A DNA stretch of 64,000 nucleotides from Allomuricauda sp. NBRC 101325 (lineage in GTDB: Bacteria; Bacteroidota; Bacteroidia; Flavobacteriales; Flavobacteriaceae). Below the pieces are notes generated by a model. The model was given only the letters and a program-made list of their open reading frames with translations, was not told where the DNA came from and did not search any database. The number at the start of each line of letters is the position of its first letter. Positions within the stretch are counted from its first letter, which is position 1. The translations under genes were made by a program, and so were the position numbers. Positions 28,315 through 37,610 of this stretch are shown piece after piece. The stretch covers positions 1,036,649-1,100,648 of the forward strand of contig NZ_BSQF01000001.1 of NCBI RefSeq assembly GCF_030268205.1, in the 5' to 3' direction.

Positions 28315-30714
28315 TTATTCAGTCCGTAAGCTTTTGGTAGGGTTGGATTTTGCCGCTTTAATGGCTTGAAAGCTTACGGTAATAATGGTAAGTAGGAATG
28401 CCCCGAGCATTGCTAAGGCAAAAATCCACCATTTAAGGATCACACGATAGGGGTATTCTTGCAACCACCCATTCATAATATAATAAGCAATGGGCACAGC
28501 TATAAAGCAGGAGATGACCACTAGCTTTAAAAAGTCTTTGGAAAGCATGTTCCATACATTGAAAACAGACGCGCCCAAAACTTTGCGCACCCCGATTTCT
28601 TTGGTTCGTTGTTCGGCAACAAAGGAAGTGAGTCCAAACAGCCCCAAACAACTGATCAGAATGGCCAATGCCGTGAAAATTCCTGATAATCGCCCTACAC
28701 GAACTTCCGAGGCGAATTTTTTGCCGTATTCCTCATCCACAAAATCATATTGGAACGGAATATTTGGAAAATGCTCTTTAAATACACGCTCAATTATGGC
28801 AATGTTTTCCGAAGCACTTTTCTTGGGATTCAAACGCATATTATAAAAAGAACCATTATCGTGCCTATCAAACACATACCATCCTTGTTTTACAGGTTCG
28901 TAGGGAGATTGTGCAATCATATCTTCCACCACACCAATGATCTTCATGGGTTCAAAAGGGTCTTCGGTATCAGAATCGGTAATAAACTTGCCTATAGGGT
29001 CCTGGAGGCCCATATATTTCACAGCGGTTTCATTGATTAAAATTGCCAATGAATCGGATGCAAAATCTCTTGAAAAATCCCTTCCTGCAACAATTTTTAG
29101 ACCCAAGCTTTTGGCATATTCCGGGGAGACTTCTGTCCAGGCTAAATCCTCTTGGAACCCTTCAGGTTTGCCCTCCCATTCAAATCCGCTTCGGTTCGAC
29201 CAGATACGGGTAGTCGGGGCACTTGAAGTCGACATTTCGGTAATAGCACCCGATTTGATGAACTCATCACGCATCAGTTGAAACTTACCAGAAAAATCTT
29301 GACTCATGGTTGGAATCTGCACCAATCCTTCCTTGTCATAACCAATGGGTCGATTTTTCGCATGGTTGATTTGTTGCATCACGATGACAGTTCCAATGAT
29401 AAAGGCCACGGAAACAGTAAACTGTACCACCACCAATATTTTTCGTGGCAATCCAGAGTGTTTTCCTGTTTTAAATGTTCCTTTTAAAACATCCACGGGT
29501 CTGAAAGAAGAGAGGTACAATGCGGGATAACTTCCAGCCAATAAGGCGGTAATTAAAATGAAAACCAACGAAACACCCCAAAATAAAAGAGATGTCCATG
29601 GGAATTCCATTTCTTTTCTAGCCAATTCGTTGAATCCATTTAACGAAAGTACCACAATACCTACGGCGATAACGAATGCCAAAAGAACCACTAAAAACGA
29701 TTCACCCAAGAATTGGTTGATCAGTTGACCGCGTTGAGAGCCAATGGATTTTCTGATGCCCACTTCCTTGGCTCGTTTTTCGGAACGTGCCGTGCTGAGG
29801 TTCATAAAGTTAATACAGGCCAAGAGCAGCACGAAAATGCCAATAATGCCAAAAAGCCAAACATATTTGATTCGGCCACCTACTTGTTTCCCATTTTGAA
29901 AATTGGAACGCAAATACCAATCTTCCATGGGCAACAAGAACATTTCTGGATTGAATTCCACCAAATCAGGATCCTTAATTTTCTTTACGGCCCTAATTTT
30001 TTCAGAGACTGCCTCCATGGTAGTGTTGTCGGCAATCTGCACAAACATCTGGAACGAGTTGTTGTCCCAGTAATCCTCAGAACGTTTTACCCAATCCCAA
30101 AGAGTAACGTATTTTGCCCAGGGCATTAGATAATCGGCATCTGAAAAAGAGGTGTTGAAAGGGACATCTTCGTAAACAGCCGTTACCATCGTGTCATGCT
30201 CGCTGTTCACCTTTAAGGTTTTTCCAATGGGATTTTCATTGCCAAAAAGGGCATTTGCAGAGGATTCTGAAAGCATGATGGTATTGATTTCTCGTAAACC
30301 ATCTTTTTCACCTTTCAAAATCTTAAGGTCGAGCATTTCTGGTGCGTCCCTTTGGATGAAATAACCGTTTCTGGAAAGACTGGTTTCTCCGTTTTTCAAA
30401 TACTGAGGCATATTCCATGAAGACATTACCACATACTTAAAATTGTCCATGTAGTCTTCCCGCATGGCCATTTCCAACGGTCGTGGAATAGCTGGCCCTG
30501 TACCTGTTTGCCCATTCATGGTCTGGGATTGGTACACTTGGGCAATCTTATCCTTTTGGGGAAAGTGGCTGTTGTGGTTCAATTCATCATTGATCCAAAG
30601 ACCAATGATTAAGGTAACGGCCATACCCAAGGCAAGCCCCCCCACGTTGATGATGGTGTAGGCCTTGTGCTTGGTTAGGTTTCTCCAGGCGATTTTTAAA
30701 TAGTTCTTAAGCAT
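28315..30714 (-). CDS. ABC exporter permease 3 of 7 (duplicated MacB/FtsX type), 799 aa
   Basis: Begins MLKNYLKIAWRNLTKHKAYT. Coupling motifs AKEVGIRKSIG and TKEIGVRKVLG; tail NPTKSLRTE. The first periplasmic domain contains an unusual Trp- and Asp-rich patch (LWDWVKRSEDYWDNNSF) absent from its neighbours. The linker upstream (TAAATCAATCAAAAACGAA on the coding strand) fits the recurring motif. Intact and of family-typical length. Confidence 0.88.
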   Translation of the reverse strand: MLKNYLKIAWRNLTKHKAYTIINVGGLALGMAVTLIIGLWINDELNHNSHFPQKDKIAQVYQSQTMNGQTGTGPAIPRPLEMAMREDYMDNFKYVVMSSWNMPQYLKNGETSLSRNGYFIQRDAPEMLDLKILKGEKDGLREINTIMLSESSANALFGNENPIGKTLKVNSEHDTMVTAVYEDVPFNTSFSDADYLMPWAKYVTLWDWVKRSEDYWDNNSFQMFVQIADNTTMEAVSEKIRAVKKIKDPDLVEFNPEMFLLPMEDWYLRSNFQNGKQVGGRIKYVWLFGIIGIFVLLLACINFMNLSTARSEKRAKEVGIRKSIGSQRGQLINQFLGESFLVVLLAFVIAVGIVVLSLNGFNELARKEMEFPWTSLLFWGVSLVFILITALLAGSYPALYLSSFRPVDVLKGTFKTGKHSGLPRKILVVVQFTVSVAFIIGTVIVMQQINHAKNRPIGYDKEGLVQIPTMSQDFSGKFQLMRDEFIKSGAITEMSTSSAPTTRIWSNRSGFEWEGKPEGFQEDLAWTEVSPEYAKSLGLKIVAGRDFSRDFASDSLAILINETAVKYMGLQDPIGKFITDSDTEDPFEPMKIIGVVEDMIAQSPYEPVKQGWYVFDRHDNGSFYNMRLNPKKSASENIAIIERVFKEHFPNIPFQYDFVDEEYGKKFASEVRVGRLSGIFTALAILISCLGLFGLTSFVAEQRTKEIGVRKVLGASVFNVWNMLSKDFLKLVVISCFIAVPIAYYIMNGWLQEYPYRVILKWWIFALAMLGAFLLTIITVSFQAIKAAKSNPTKSLRTE

Positions 30715-30735
30715 GACGATTCGTTTTTGATTGAT

Positions 30736-33150
30736 TTATTCCGTTCTCAAGCCTTTGGTGGGTTTCACCAAAGCAGCTCCGATTGATTGATAACTAATGG
30801 TTAGTATGGCCACACCGAGGGCGATGATGCCTGCGGATATAAAAATTCCCAGTCCAATGTTAATGTGATAGGCAAAACCTTCCAGCCAGCGGTTCATCAA
30901 GTACCAGCCAATGGGAATGGCGATGCAGATGGAAACCAAGATCAACTTTAAAAAGTCGAGGGTCAAGAGTTGATAAATGCTTTTGAAAGGTGCACCCAAA
31001 ACCAATCGGATGCTGATTTCCTTTTTGCGCTGTTCCACCATAAATGCGGATAGTGCAAACAGTCCCAAGCAGGCCACAAGAATGGCAAATAGCGCAAAAC
31101 TGTTGAAGATTTTACCCATTCGTTGCACATCGTCGTGCATTTGGGCGAATTCCTGTTCCATAAAATTATAGCTCAAAGTTTGGTTCGGAATATTGCTGTC
31201 CCAAATGGCTTCAATAGCCGCCAAAGCTTCGGACGGATTTCCTTTTTCCAATTTCACGGAAACGGCCCCAATGTTTTCTCCAATAACTAAAGACAAGGCA
31301 GAAATATCTTCCTTGAGTGATTTAAAATGAAAATCTTCGATTACACCAATTACATTAAAGGTTTGTCCATTGCTCACTTTTTTTCCGATGGGGTCTTTCA
31401 AACCTAAATCGGAGGCCATCTTGGAATTGATAATAATTGCGTTTTCGGAGTCGGTAGCGAATTCTTTGGAAAAATCCCTTCCTTTTTTTAATTCTATGCC
31501 CAAGGTTTTAATGTAATCGTAATCTACCCTCCAAATTTGTGCAGGAACGCCTCGACCGCCATCATCTTTGTTTTCTAGCCTAAAGGTGTTCCCATTTCTA
31601 CTTCCGCCATCAAGTGGCAAATAACTGGTCGCTGTCACACTTTTTACTTGCGCTAATCCCAAAAGTTGATTCTTGAAAGATTCCATTTTGTCACCCAAAA
31701 TATTGGTGCCTTCCAATACGACCACCTGTTCTTTTTGGTAGCCCAATTTTTTGTTGATGATGTAATCCATTTGTTGGTAAATGATCAGCGTACCAATAAT
31801 CAAAACCACCGAAGTTGTAAATTGAAAAACCACCAGTCCACTTCTTAATTTGCCACTTTTGCTGCCGATGCTTAAGCTGCCCTTTAGTACATTGGCAGGT
31901 CTAAAAGCTGATAAATAAAATGCGGGATAGAGTCCTGCCAACACTCCCACGATCAAAGAAGAAACGAACAAAACAGGCAAGAACCACCATGCCGTCCAAG
32001 GCATAACGATTTTTTTGGCTGCGATTTCGTTGAACATGGGTAAAAGTGTCCAGGCCATTACTGTACCCAAAACAAATGAAATGATACTGAACAAAACTGA
32101 TTCCGTTAAGAACTGGTTTACCAAGTTGTTTCTAAACGCTCCAATGGTTTTTCGAAGTCCAACCTCTTTGGCTCGGTTAGCAGATTTGGCCGTGGAAAGA
32201 TTGATAAAATTGATGATGGCCAATAACAAAACAAAAAGGGCAATGGCAGCAAACAACCAAACAAATTTGATGTCACCATGTTTAAGCCCGTCCTGCATTT
32301 TTAAGTCGGATTTTAAATAAATGTCCGAAATGGGTTGAAGTTTGTATTCAATGGTTCGTAAAACATTGATGAAGTCGGCAGAACGACCCCGTTCAATTTG
32401 AGCGGGGATAATATATTTTTCTACAACTGAAGCCATTTTTTGCTCCAATCCGGCAATGTTGGTATTGGGATTTACCAAAACATAGGTAAAGTAATTTTGG
32501 TTGGTCCACCCTCCATATTGATCGTCTACGGGCAATAGAAAATCAAAGTTGAGATGTGAGTTTTTGGGCACATCTTGCATAATGCCTGTGATGGTGTAGG
32601 GCTTGGTCGCATCATTGTCCAAAAACACCGTTTGGCCAACTGCATTTCCATTGGGGAAATATTTTGCGGCCTTGGATTCAGATAAAACAATGCTTTGGGG
32701 GTTCGTCAAAGCTGTTTTTGCATTTCCTTGCTCCAATTCGATTTCCAAAATGTTGAAAGCCTCTTGGTCGGCCAACAGGAAATTTTCTTCAAAGGTGTTT
32801 TCTTGCTTGCCTTCCAATCGGAACCCTCTTTTTCCTGCACCAAAAATCTCGATGGAATTTACTTTTCCTGCTTTTTCAATTTCGGCAAAATCGGTTTGAA
32901 GCGCTTCAGCAAATGGCAATGGAAAATGGGTGCTTTTCATCACCTCCCCCTCAAAAACACCTTGCATTACCACCCTGTAAATTTGGTCGTTCTTTGCGTA
33001 GTGCTTGTCGTAGCTCACTTCATTTTTAATGAAAAGGGAAATCAAAATACAGGCACAGATACCCACTGCAAACCCTCCAATTTTGATGATAGTGAAGAGT
33101 TTGTCTTTTTTGATGGATCGCCAGGCGACATTTAAATGGGTTCTGAACAT
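30736..33150 (-). CDS. ABC exporter permease 2 of 7 (duplicated MacB/FtsX type), 804 aa
   Basis: Begins MFRTHLNVAWRSIKKDKLFT. First coupling motif AKEVGLRKTIG is standard; the second reads KKEISIRLVLG, with Ser for Gly and Leu for Lys, the most divergent contact motif of the array. Tail KPTKGLRTE also deviates. This paralogue may engage the ATPases differently, perhaps pairing with the divergent ATPase. The CATCAATCAA linker lies at 33163-33171. Confidence 0.88.
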   Translation of the reverse strand: MFRTHLNVAWRSIKKDKLFTIIKIGGFAVGICACILISLFIKNEVSYDKHYAKNDQIYRVVMQGVFEGEVMKSTHFPLPFAEALQTDFAEIEKAGKVNSIEIFGAGKRGFRLEGKQENTFEENFLLADQEAFNILEIELEQGNAKTALTNPQSIVLSESKAAKYFPNGNAVGQTVFLDNDATKPYTITGIMQDVPKNSHLNFDFLLPVDDQYGGWTNQNYFTYVLVNPNTNIAGLEQKMASVVEKYIIPAQIERGRSADFINVLRTIEYKLQPISDIYLKSDLKMQDGLKHGDIKFVWLFAAIALFVLLLAIINFINLSTAKSANRAKEVGLRKTIGAFRNNLVNQFLTESVLFSIISFVLGTVMAWTLLPMFNEIAAKKIVMPWTAWWFLPVLFVSSLIVGVLAGLYPAFYLSAFRPANVLKGSLSIGSKSGKLRSGLVVFQFTTSVVLIIGTLIIYQQMDYIINKKLGYQKEQVVVLEGTNILGDKMESFKNQLLGLAQVKSVTATSYLPLDGGSRNGNTFRLENKDDGGRGVPAQIWRVDYDYIKTLGIELKKGRDFSKEFATDSENAIIINSKMASDLGLKDPIGKKVSNGQTFNVIGVIEDFHFKSLKEDISALSLVIGENIGAVSVKLEKGNPSEALAAIEAIWDSNIPNQTLSYNFMEQEFAQMHDDVQRMGKIFNSFALFAILVACLGLFALSAFMVEQRKKEISIRLVLGAPFKSIYQLLTLDFLKLILVSICIAIPIGWYLMNRWLEGFAYHINIGLGIFISAGIIALGVAILTISYQSIGAALVKPTKGLRTE

Positions 33151-33172
33151 GTTTTTTGATTTTGATTGATGA

Positions 33173-35560
33173 TTATTCGGTTCGGAGGCTTTTTACAGGG
33201 TTGGTCAATGCTGCTTTTATGGCTTGATAACTTATGGTGGCCAGTGTAATGGTCATAATTATGGCGACGGCCAAAACAAATATCCACCAGTTGATAGCTG
33301 TTCGATACTCAAAGTTTTCCAGCCAGCGGTGCATAAAATACCAGGCGATGGGAGTTGCAATAATACCTGCGATGACGATGAGTTTTAAGAAATCCTGCAT
33401 CACTAGTGCCACCAAATGTTGTACACTTCCTCCCAATACTTTTCGGATGCCAATTTCCTTTGTTTTTTGCACCACAAAGAAGAGGATAAGGCCATAAATT
33501 CCTAAACAACCGATAAAAATGGCAATTCCAGAGAACACCCCGATCAATGAAAGGAATCGTTGTTCGGTTTCATAAAGTTCGGCGACATTGTCATCTAAAA
33601 AGGCATAATCGAACAAGTAATCGGGGAATAATGCGGACCATTCTTTTTCGATATGGTTCAATGCTTCATCCGCAGAGGCCAGATTGATCTTCACGGCCAA
33701 TTCCGAGTATATTTGGGGTGCGGGAGCTATAAATATGGGGTTGATGCTACTATGAAAATCACGATCATGAAAATCGGCAACTACTCCAACAATTTTAGCA
33801 TTTAGGGTGCCACCGTTAATGGATAATGGTTTGCCCAAGATTTCCTGTGCATTGGTAGCCCCAATTTTGCGAACGAAAGTTTCATTTACCACTAATTCGT
33901 CAACCGAATCCTTTTCATAAAAGTTTCGACCAGCGACCAATTCCAAATCAAAAGCATCCAAATAGTTTTTATCCCCAGCCTTCACTTGAAGACTGAATTC
34001 TTCTGGTTCTGGACGGTTGTTGTAGACTACTCCAGTTCCCCAATTGTTGTTGCTTGCCCCTGGTGACCCAAAGCAGGCGGTTACATTTGCTACGCTGGAG
34101 TTTTGTGCAATTCTTTCTTTTAGGCCATTTAATTGGGTTAATTCGATGTATTCCGGAATTTCAACCATGACCATTCCATCTTTGGTAAAGCCCAAGTCTG
34201 AATCAATAGCATATTTTAATTGTTTGGTAATAACGATGGAACCAATGATCAATACGATAGAAATGGCGAATTGAACCACAACCAAAGCTTTTCGGGTAAC
34301 ATAACCTCCAGCATCGTTTTGTGAAACTTTTCGTTTTAAGGCCAAAACGGGAGCTATTCTTGCCAATAAAAGACCTGGATAACTTCCTGCCAATAAGGTT
34401 ACCAATCCCAATAGGAGAATAACAAAACCAGCAAATTTTAATTGAAACAGCGTGGTAATGGAAAGGTCAAGATCAAAAAGAGTATTGAAAGAGGGCAAAA
34501 TGGAAACACAGAGGCCAATGCCGATAACCAATGCTAAAACACTCACGATAAATGTCTCAGCCATAAACTGCCAGAACAGTTGGTTTTTAAAACTGCCCAA
34601 CACTTTTCGAACACCAACCTCTTTAGATCTATAGGTAGACTGTGCCGTGGAAATATTGATAAAATTGATACAGGCGACAATGAGTATAAAAAGCCCTACC
34701 AAAGAAAATATCCATAAGGTTTTGGTATCTACACCACCCTCATACCTAGAGTCCAAATGTACTTGAGCGAGCGGTTGAACCTTGTAATGATGCACATTTT
34801 TGGTGTTTGGCCTATATTTCTGTACGTATCCTTGAAGCTGATTTTCGATTTGTGCGATGTCTTGATTCGGACGCATTAAAGCAAAACAATGCAGCGAAGA
34901 GTTGATGCCTCCCCAAGCTTCTGACGACATAAACTCATCATAACTTTTCAAGGTTTCGAACGATACAAAGATTTGTTCCCCCACAAAAGTATTGTTGGGC
35001 AAATCTTGGAGCACCGCTGTGATAGTTATGGTCTGATTGTTTTCTATCTCAAAAGTTTGGTTGATAGGATTGGTATCCCCAAACATGAGTTTAGCCATTT
35101 CCTCGGTGATCATGGCGGTATTTGGCTCTGCAATAGGAGCACCATTGGAACCATCCACCAATGGAAAATTGAAAATGTCGAAAAACTCAGGTTCCACAAA
35201 TGCAACTTCAGATGTAAATTGCTTCCGACCCATGTAGCCTTCCAAAGTGATTAGGTAGTTTCGCCGATCTACATATTTGGCCACTTTTTCGGCATAGTCG
35301 TAATCTTGCCTAAAGGCATTGGCAAAGCCAGGGGGCACTGCAGCCTCATACTCAATAAAATCGCGATGTTCTTCGGTTGCAAATCGGTAGATACGGTCAC
35401 TATTGTTATGGAAATTATCGAACCGCAAATGGTGTTGTACAAACAGAAATACCAGAATACTGCAGCCAAAACCAAGCGATAGCCCCAAAATATTGATCAG
35501 GGTAAAGCCTTTTCGTTTCCGAAGACTTCTCCAAGCGATTTTAAATTGATTTTTGAGCAT
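33173..35560 (-). CDS. ABC exporter permease 1 of 7 (duplicated MacB/FtsX type), 795 aa
   Basis: First and shortest permease. Begins MLKNQFKIAWRSLRKRKGFT, membrane helix about 20-42. Coupling motifs SKEVGVRKVLG (about 312-322) and TKEIGIRKVLG (about 700-710); tail NPVKSLRTE. Lies 30 bp after the canonical ATPase gene, with the linker at 35571-35580. Probably the best-expressed permease given its operon position. Confidence 0.88.
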   Translation of the reverse strand: MLKNQFKIAWRSLRKRKGFTLINILGLSLGFGCSILVFLFVQHHLRFDNFHNNSDRIYRFATEEHRDFIEYEAAVPPGFANAFRQDYDYAEKVAKYVDRRNYLITLEGYMGRKQFTSEVAFVEPEFFDIFNFPLVDGSNGAPIAEPNTAMITEEMAKLMFGDTNPINQTFEIENNQTITITAVLQDLPNNTFVGEQIFVSFETLKSYDEFMSSEAWGGINSSLHCFALMRPNQDIAQIENQLQGYVQKYRPNTKNVHHYKVQPLAQVHLDSRYEGGVDTKTLWIFSLVGLFILIVACINFINISTAQSTYRSKEVGVRKVLGSFKNQLFWQFMAETFIVSVLALVIGIGLCVSILPSFNTLFDLDLSITTLFQLKFAGFVILLLGLVTLLAGSYPGLLLARIAPVLALKRKVSQNDAGGYVTRKALVVVQFAISIVLIIGSIVITKQLKYAIDSDLGFTKDGMVMVEIPEYIELTQLNGLKERIAQNSSVANVTACFGSPGASNNNWGTGVVYNNRPEPEEFSLQVKAGDKNYLDAFDLELVAGRNFYEKDSVDELVVNETFVRKIGATNAQEILGKPLSINGGTLNAKIVGVVADFHDRDFHSSINPIFIAPAPQIYSELAVKINLASADEALNHIEKEWSALFPDYLFDYAFLDDNVAELYETEQRFLSLIGVFSGIAIFIGCLGIYGLILFFVVQKTKEIGIRKVLGGSVQHLVALVMQDFLKLIVIAGIIATPIAWYFMHRWLENFEYRTAINWWIFVLAVAIIMTITLATISYQAIKAALTNPVKSLRTE

Positions 35561-35590
35561 GATTTGTTTTTTGATTGATGAATAGACCCC

Positions 35591-36286
35591 TTATACCATG
35601 GCACCCATGGGCTTGTTCTGACTTTCGGTTACAATTTGTCCGTCGAACAAGTTGATGACCCTGTGTGCATAATGTGAATCGCGATCGGAGTGCGTTACCA
35701 TAACAATGGTTGTGCCCTCTTGGTTGAGTTCTGTTAACAGGTTCATCACCTCGATTCCGTTTTTGGAATCCAGGTTACCAGTTGGCTCATCCGCTAAGAT
35801 CAATTTTGGATTTGTGACAACGGCTCTTGCAATGGCTACCCTTTGCTGCTGCCCCCCTGATAATTGCTGTGGAAAGTGTTTTTCGCGGTGTGCAATTTTC
35901 ATGCGCTCCAATACTTTCTGCACTTTTTCCCTTCTTTCCGCCTTGTTCATTTTAAGATAGATCAAAGGAAGTTCCACGTTTTCAAAAACGGTAAGCTCAT
36001 CAATAAGGTTAAAGCTCTGGAATACAAAACCTAGGTTTCCTTTACGCAATTGGGTACGTTGGCTTTCTTTAAGTCCCCCTACTTTGTGTCCTGCGAAATT
36101 GTAGCCACCTTCGCTTGGGTTGTCCAACATGCCGATGATGTTCAACAAAGTTGATTTTCCACATCCAGAAGGGCCCATAATGGCAACGAATTCCCCTTTT
36201 TCCACTTTTAGATTAACCCCGTTCAATGCCAAGGTCTCTACTTCTTCGGTTCGAAAGCTTTTCTTAAGATTTGTTATCTGTATCAT
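35591..36286 (-). CDS. ABC transporter ATP-binding protein, MacB/LolD type (canonical)
   Basis: 231 aa cytoplasmic ATPase that energises the FtsX-type permeases downstream. All motifs are intact: Walker A GPSGCGKST, Q-loop FVFQSFNLIDEL, signature LSGGQQQRVAIARAV, Walker B LILADEPTG, D-loop NLD, H-switch VTHSD. It follows the adaptor gene by 65 bp that contain the CATCAATCAA linker. Contrast with the operon's other ATPase at 17808-18470, which has an altered signature and D-loop. Confidence 0.93.
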   Translation of the reverse strand: MIQITNLKKSFRTEEVETLALNGVNLKVEKGEFVAIMGPSGCGKSTLLNIIGMLDNPSEGGYNFAGHKVGGLKESQRTQLRKGNLGFVFQSFNLIDELTVFENVELPLIYLKMNKAERREKVQKVLERMKIAHREKHFPQQLSGGQQQRVAIARAVVTNPKLILADEPTGNLDSKNGIEVMNLLTELNQEGTTIVMVTHSDRDSHYAHRVINLFDGQIVTESQNKPMGAMV

Positions 36287-36351
36287 TTTTTGATGGTTGT
36301 TTTTATGTTTTAAAGACTTTGTTCGTTTGATTGATGTTACACTTCTCGGAT

Positions 36352-37602
36352 TTATTTTAAGACAATCCGTTCTGCATCACCAAAACTATCATAGTTGCTG
36401 GTAATGACTTGATCTCCAGGTTCTAGTCCCTCAAGGACTTCATAATATCTTGAATTTTGTTTTCCTAGGCGCACATTGCGTCGAATGGCTTCGTTTCCAT
36501 TGGCATCCACCACGAATACCCATTGACCTCCCGTGCTTTGGAAAAAGCCTCCTTTTGGCAACAACAATGCGTCGTTCGATTCTCCCAATTGCAGTCTAAT
36601 GTTGTAGCTCTGTCCAGCTCGGATGGTTTCTGGTTTATCGTCATTGAACACCAAATCCACCTGAAACCTTCCGTTGCGAACCTCGGGGTATACTTTACGG
36701 ACACGCAACGGATATTCATTCCCATTACGTTCCAATGTGGCAGAAAGGTCACGCTTTACACGATCAATATAATGCTCGTCGATGTTGGCTTCGATTTTGA
36801 AGTCTGTCAACACATTAATTTGTCCAATACGTTGTCCTTGAGCAATACTTTGGCCAATTTCTGCATCTAAAAACCCTAATTGCCCGTCCGCGGGAGCTCG
36901 TACGTTGAGGTGATCTAACCGTTCGTAAACCATGGACAGGGTTTTGGTCATACGATCCATATCGGCATCCAATCCCTTTAGGGATGTTTCCCGTAACTCA
37001 TCGTCTTGCTCGGTTTGAATTTTTACAATTTCGTATTGTTTTTGGGCAAGTTCATAATCCTCTTGAGCCTGGAGATAAATCTCTTTGGAAACCAGTTCGT
37101 CTTCATATAGGGCTTTGTTCTGCTCATAGTTTCTTTTGGAGCGTTGCAGGTCGAACTGCGCATCGGCCAAAGAGCGTTTTCCTTGAACTTGTCTGGAATC
37201 GAAAGTAAGTTTGGTGGAACGCAGATCGTTTTGTTTCAACGCCAAGTTACTTTCACTGGCCAAAATCTGCTCGTAAAGGTTCATGTTTTCCAATTTAAGG
37301 ATAATGTCCCCCTTTTTAACCATGGAACCTTCCTCGATCAATTTTTCTGAAACCCTTCCGCCTTCGTAGGCATCCATAAAAATGGTGGCAATAGGCGCAA
37401 CGCTTCCGTTGATGGTAATGTAATCGTCAAATTTTCCAGGGGTTACCGATGCAATGGAAAGTCGTTCCTTTTCGGTTCTGAAGGTGGACATGGATGTAGC
37501 AAACAATAGTTTGTACCCCACAAACAGAAGGAGTACGCCCAAGGCAATGTATCCGAAGTGTTTTGGTTTAAGTCCTTTCTTTTTTTCTAATTGTATATCC
37601 AT
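36352..37602 (-). CDS. periplasmic adaptor (membrane fusion protein, HlyD/MacA family)
   Basis: 416 aa. One membrane anchor (about residues 17-36), then a lipoyl half-motif (VAPIATIFMDAYEGGRVSEK, about 70-90), an alpha-helical hairpin of coiled-coil character (about 105-225), the returning lipoyl half (LNVRAPADGQLGFLDAEIGQ), and beta-barrel and membrane-proximal domains. It bridges the MacB-type permeases to the TolC-type channel encoded just upstream. Starts 8 bp after the channel stop codon, so the two are co-translated. Confidence 0.93.
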   Translation of the reverse strand: MDIQLEKKKGLKPKHFGYIALGVLLLFVGYKLLFATSMSTFRTEKERLSIASVTPGKFDDYITINGSVAPIATIFMDAYEGGRVSEKLIEEGSMVKKGDIILKLENMNLYEQILASESNLALKQNDLRSTKLTFDSRQVQGKRSLADAQFDLQRSKRNYEQNKALYEDELVSKEIYLQAQEDYELAQKQYEIVKIQTEQDDELRETSLKGLDADMDRMTKTLSMVYERLDHLNVRAPADGQLGFLDAEIGQSIAQGQRIGQINVLTDFKIEANIDEHYIDRVKRDLSATLERNGNEYPLRVRKVYPEVRNGRFQVDLVFNDDKPETIRAGQSYNIRLQLGESNDALLLPKGGFFQSTGGQWVFVVDANGNEAIRRNVRLGKQNSRYYEVLEGLEPGDQVITSNYDSFGDAERIVLK

Positions 37603-37610
37603 GGTTCGTT

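Noticed and set aside
18481-35560. Assembly duplication producing seven permeases
   Set aside because: The seven copies differ strongly at the protein level and each has distinct motifs, so they are real, old paralogues.
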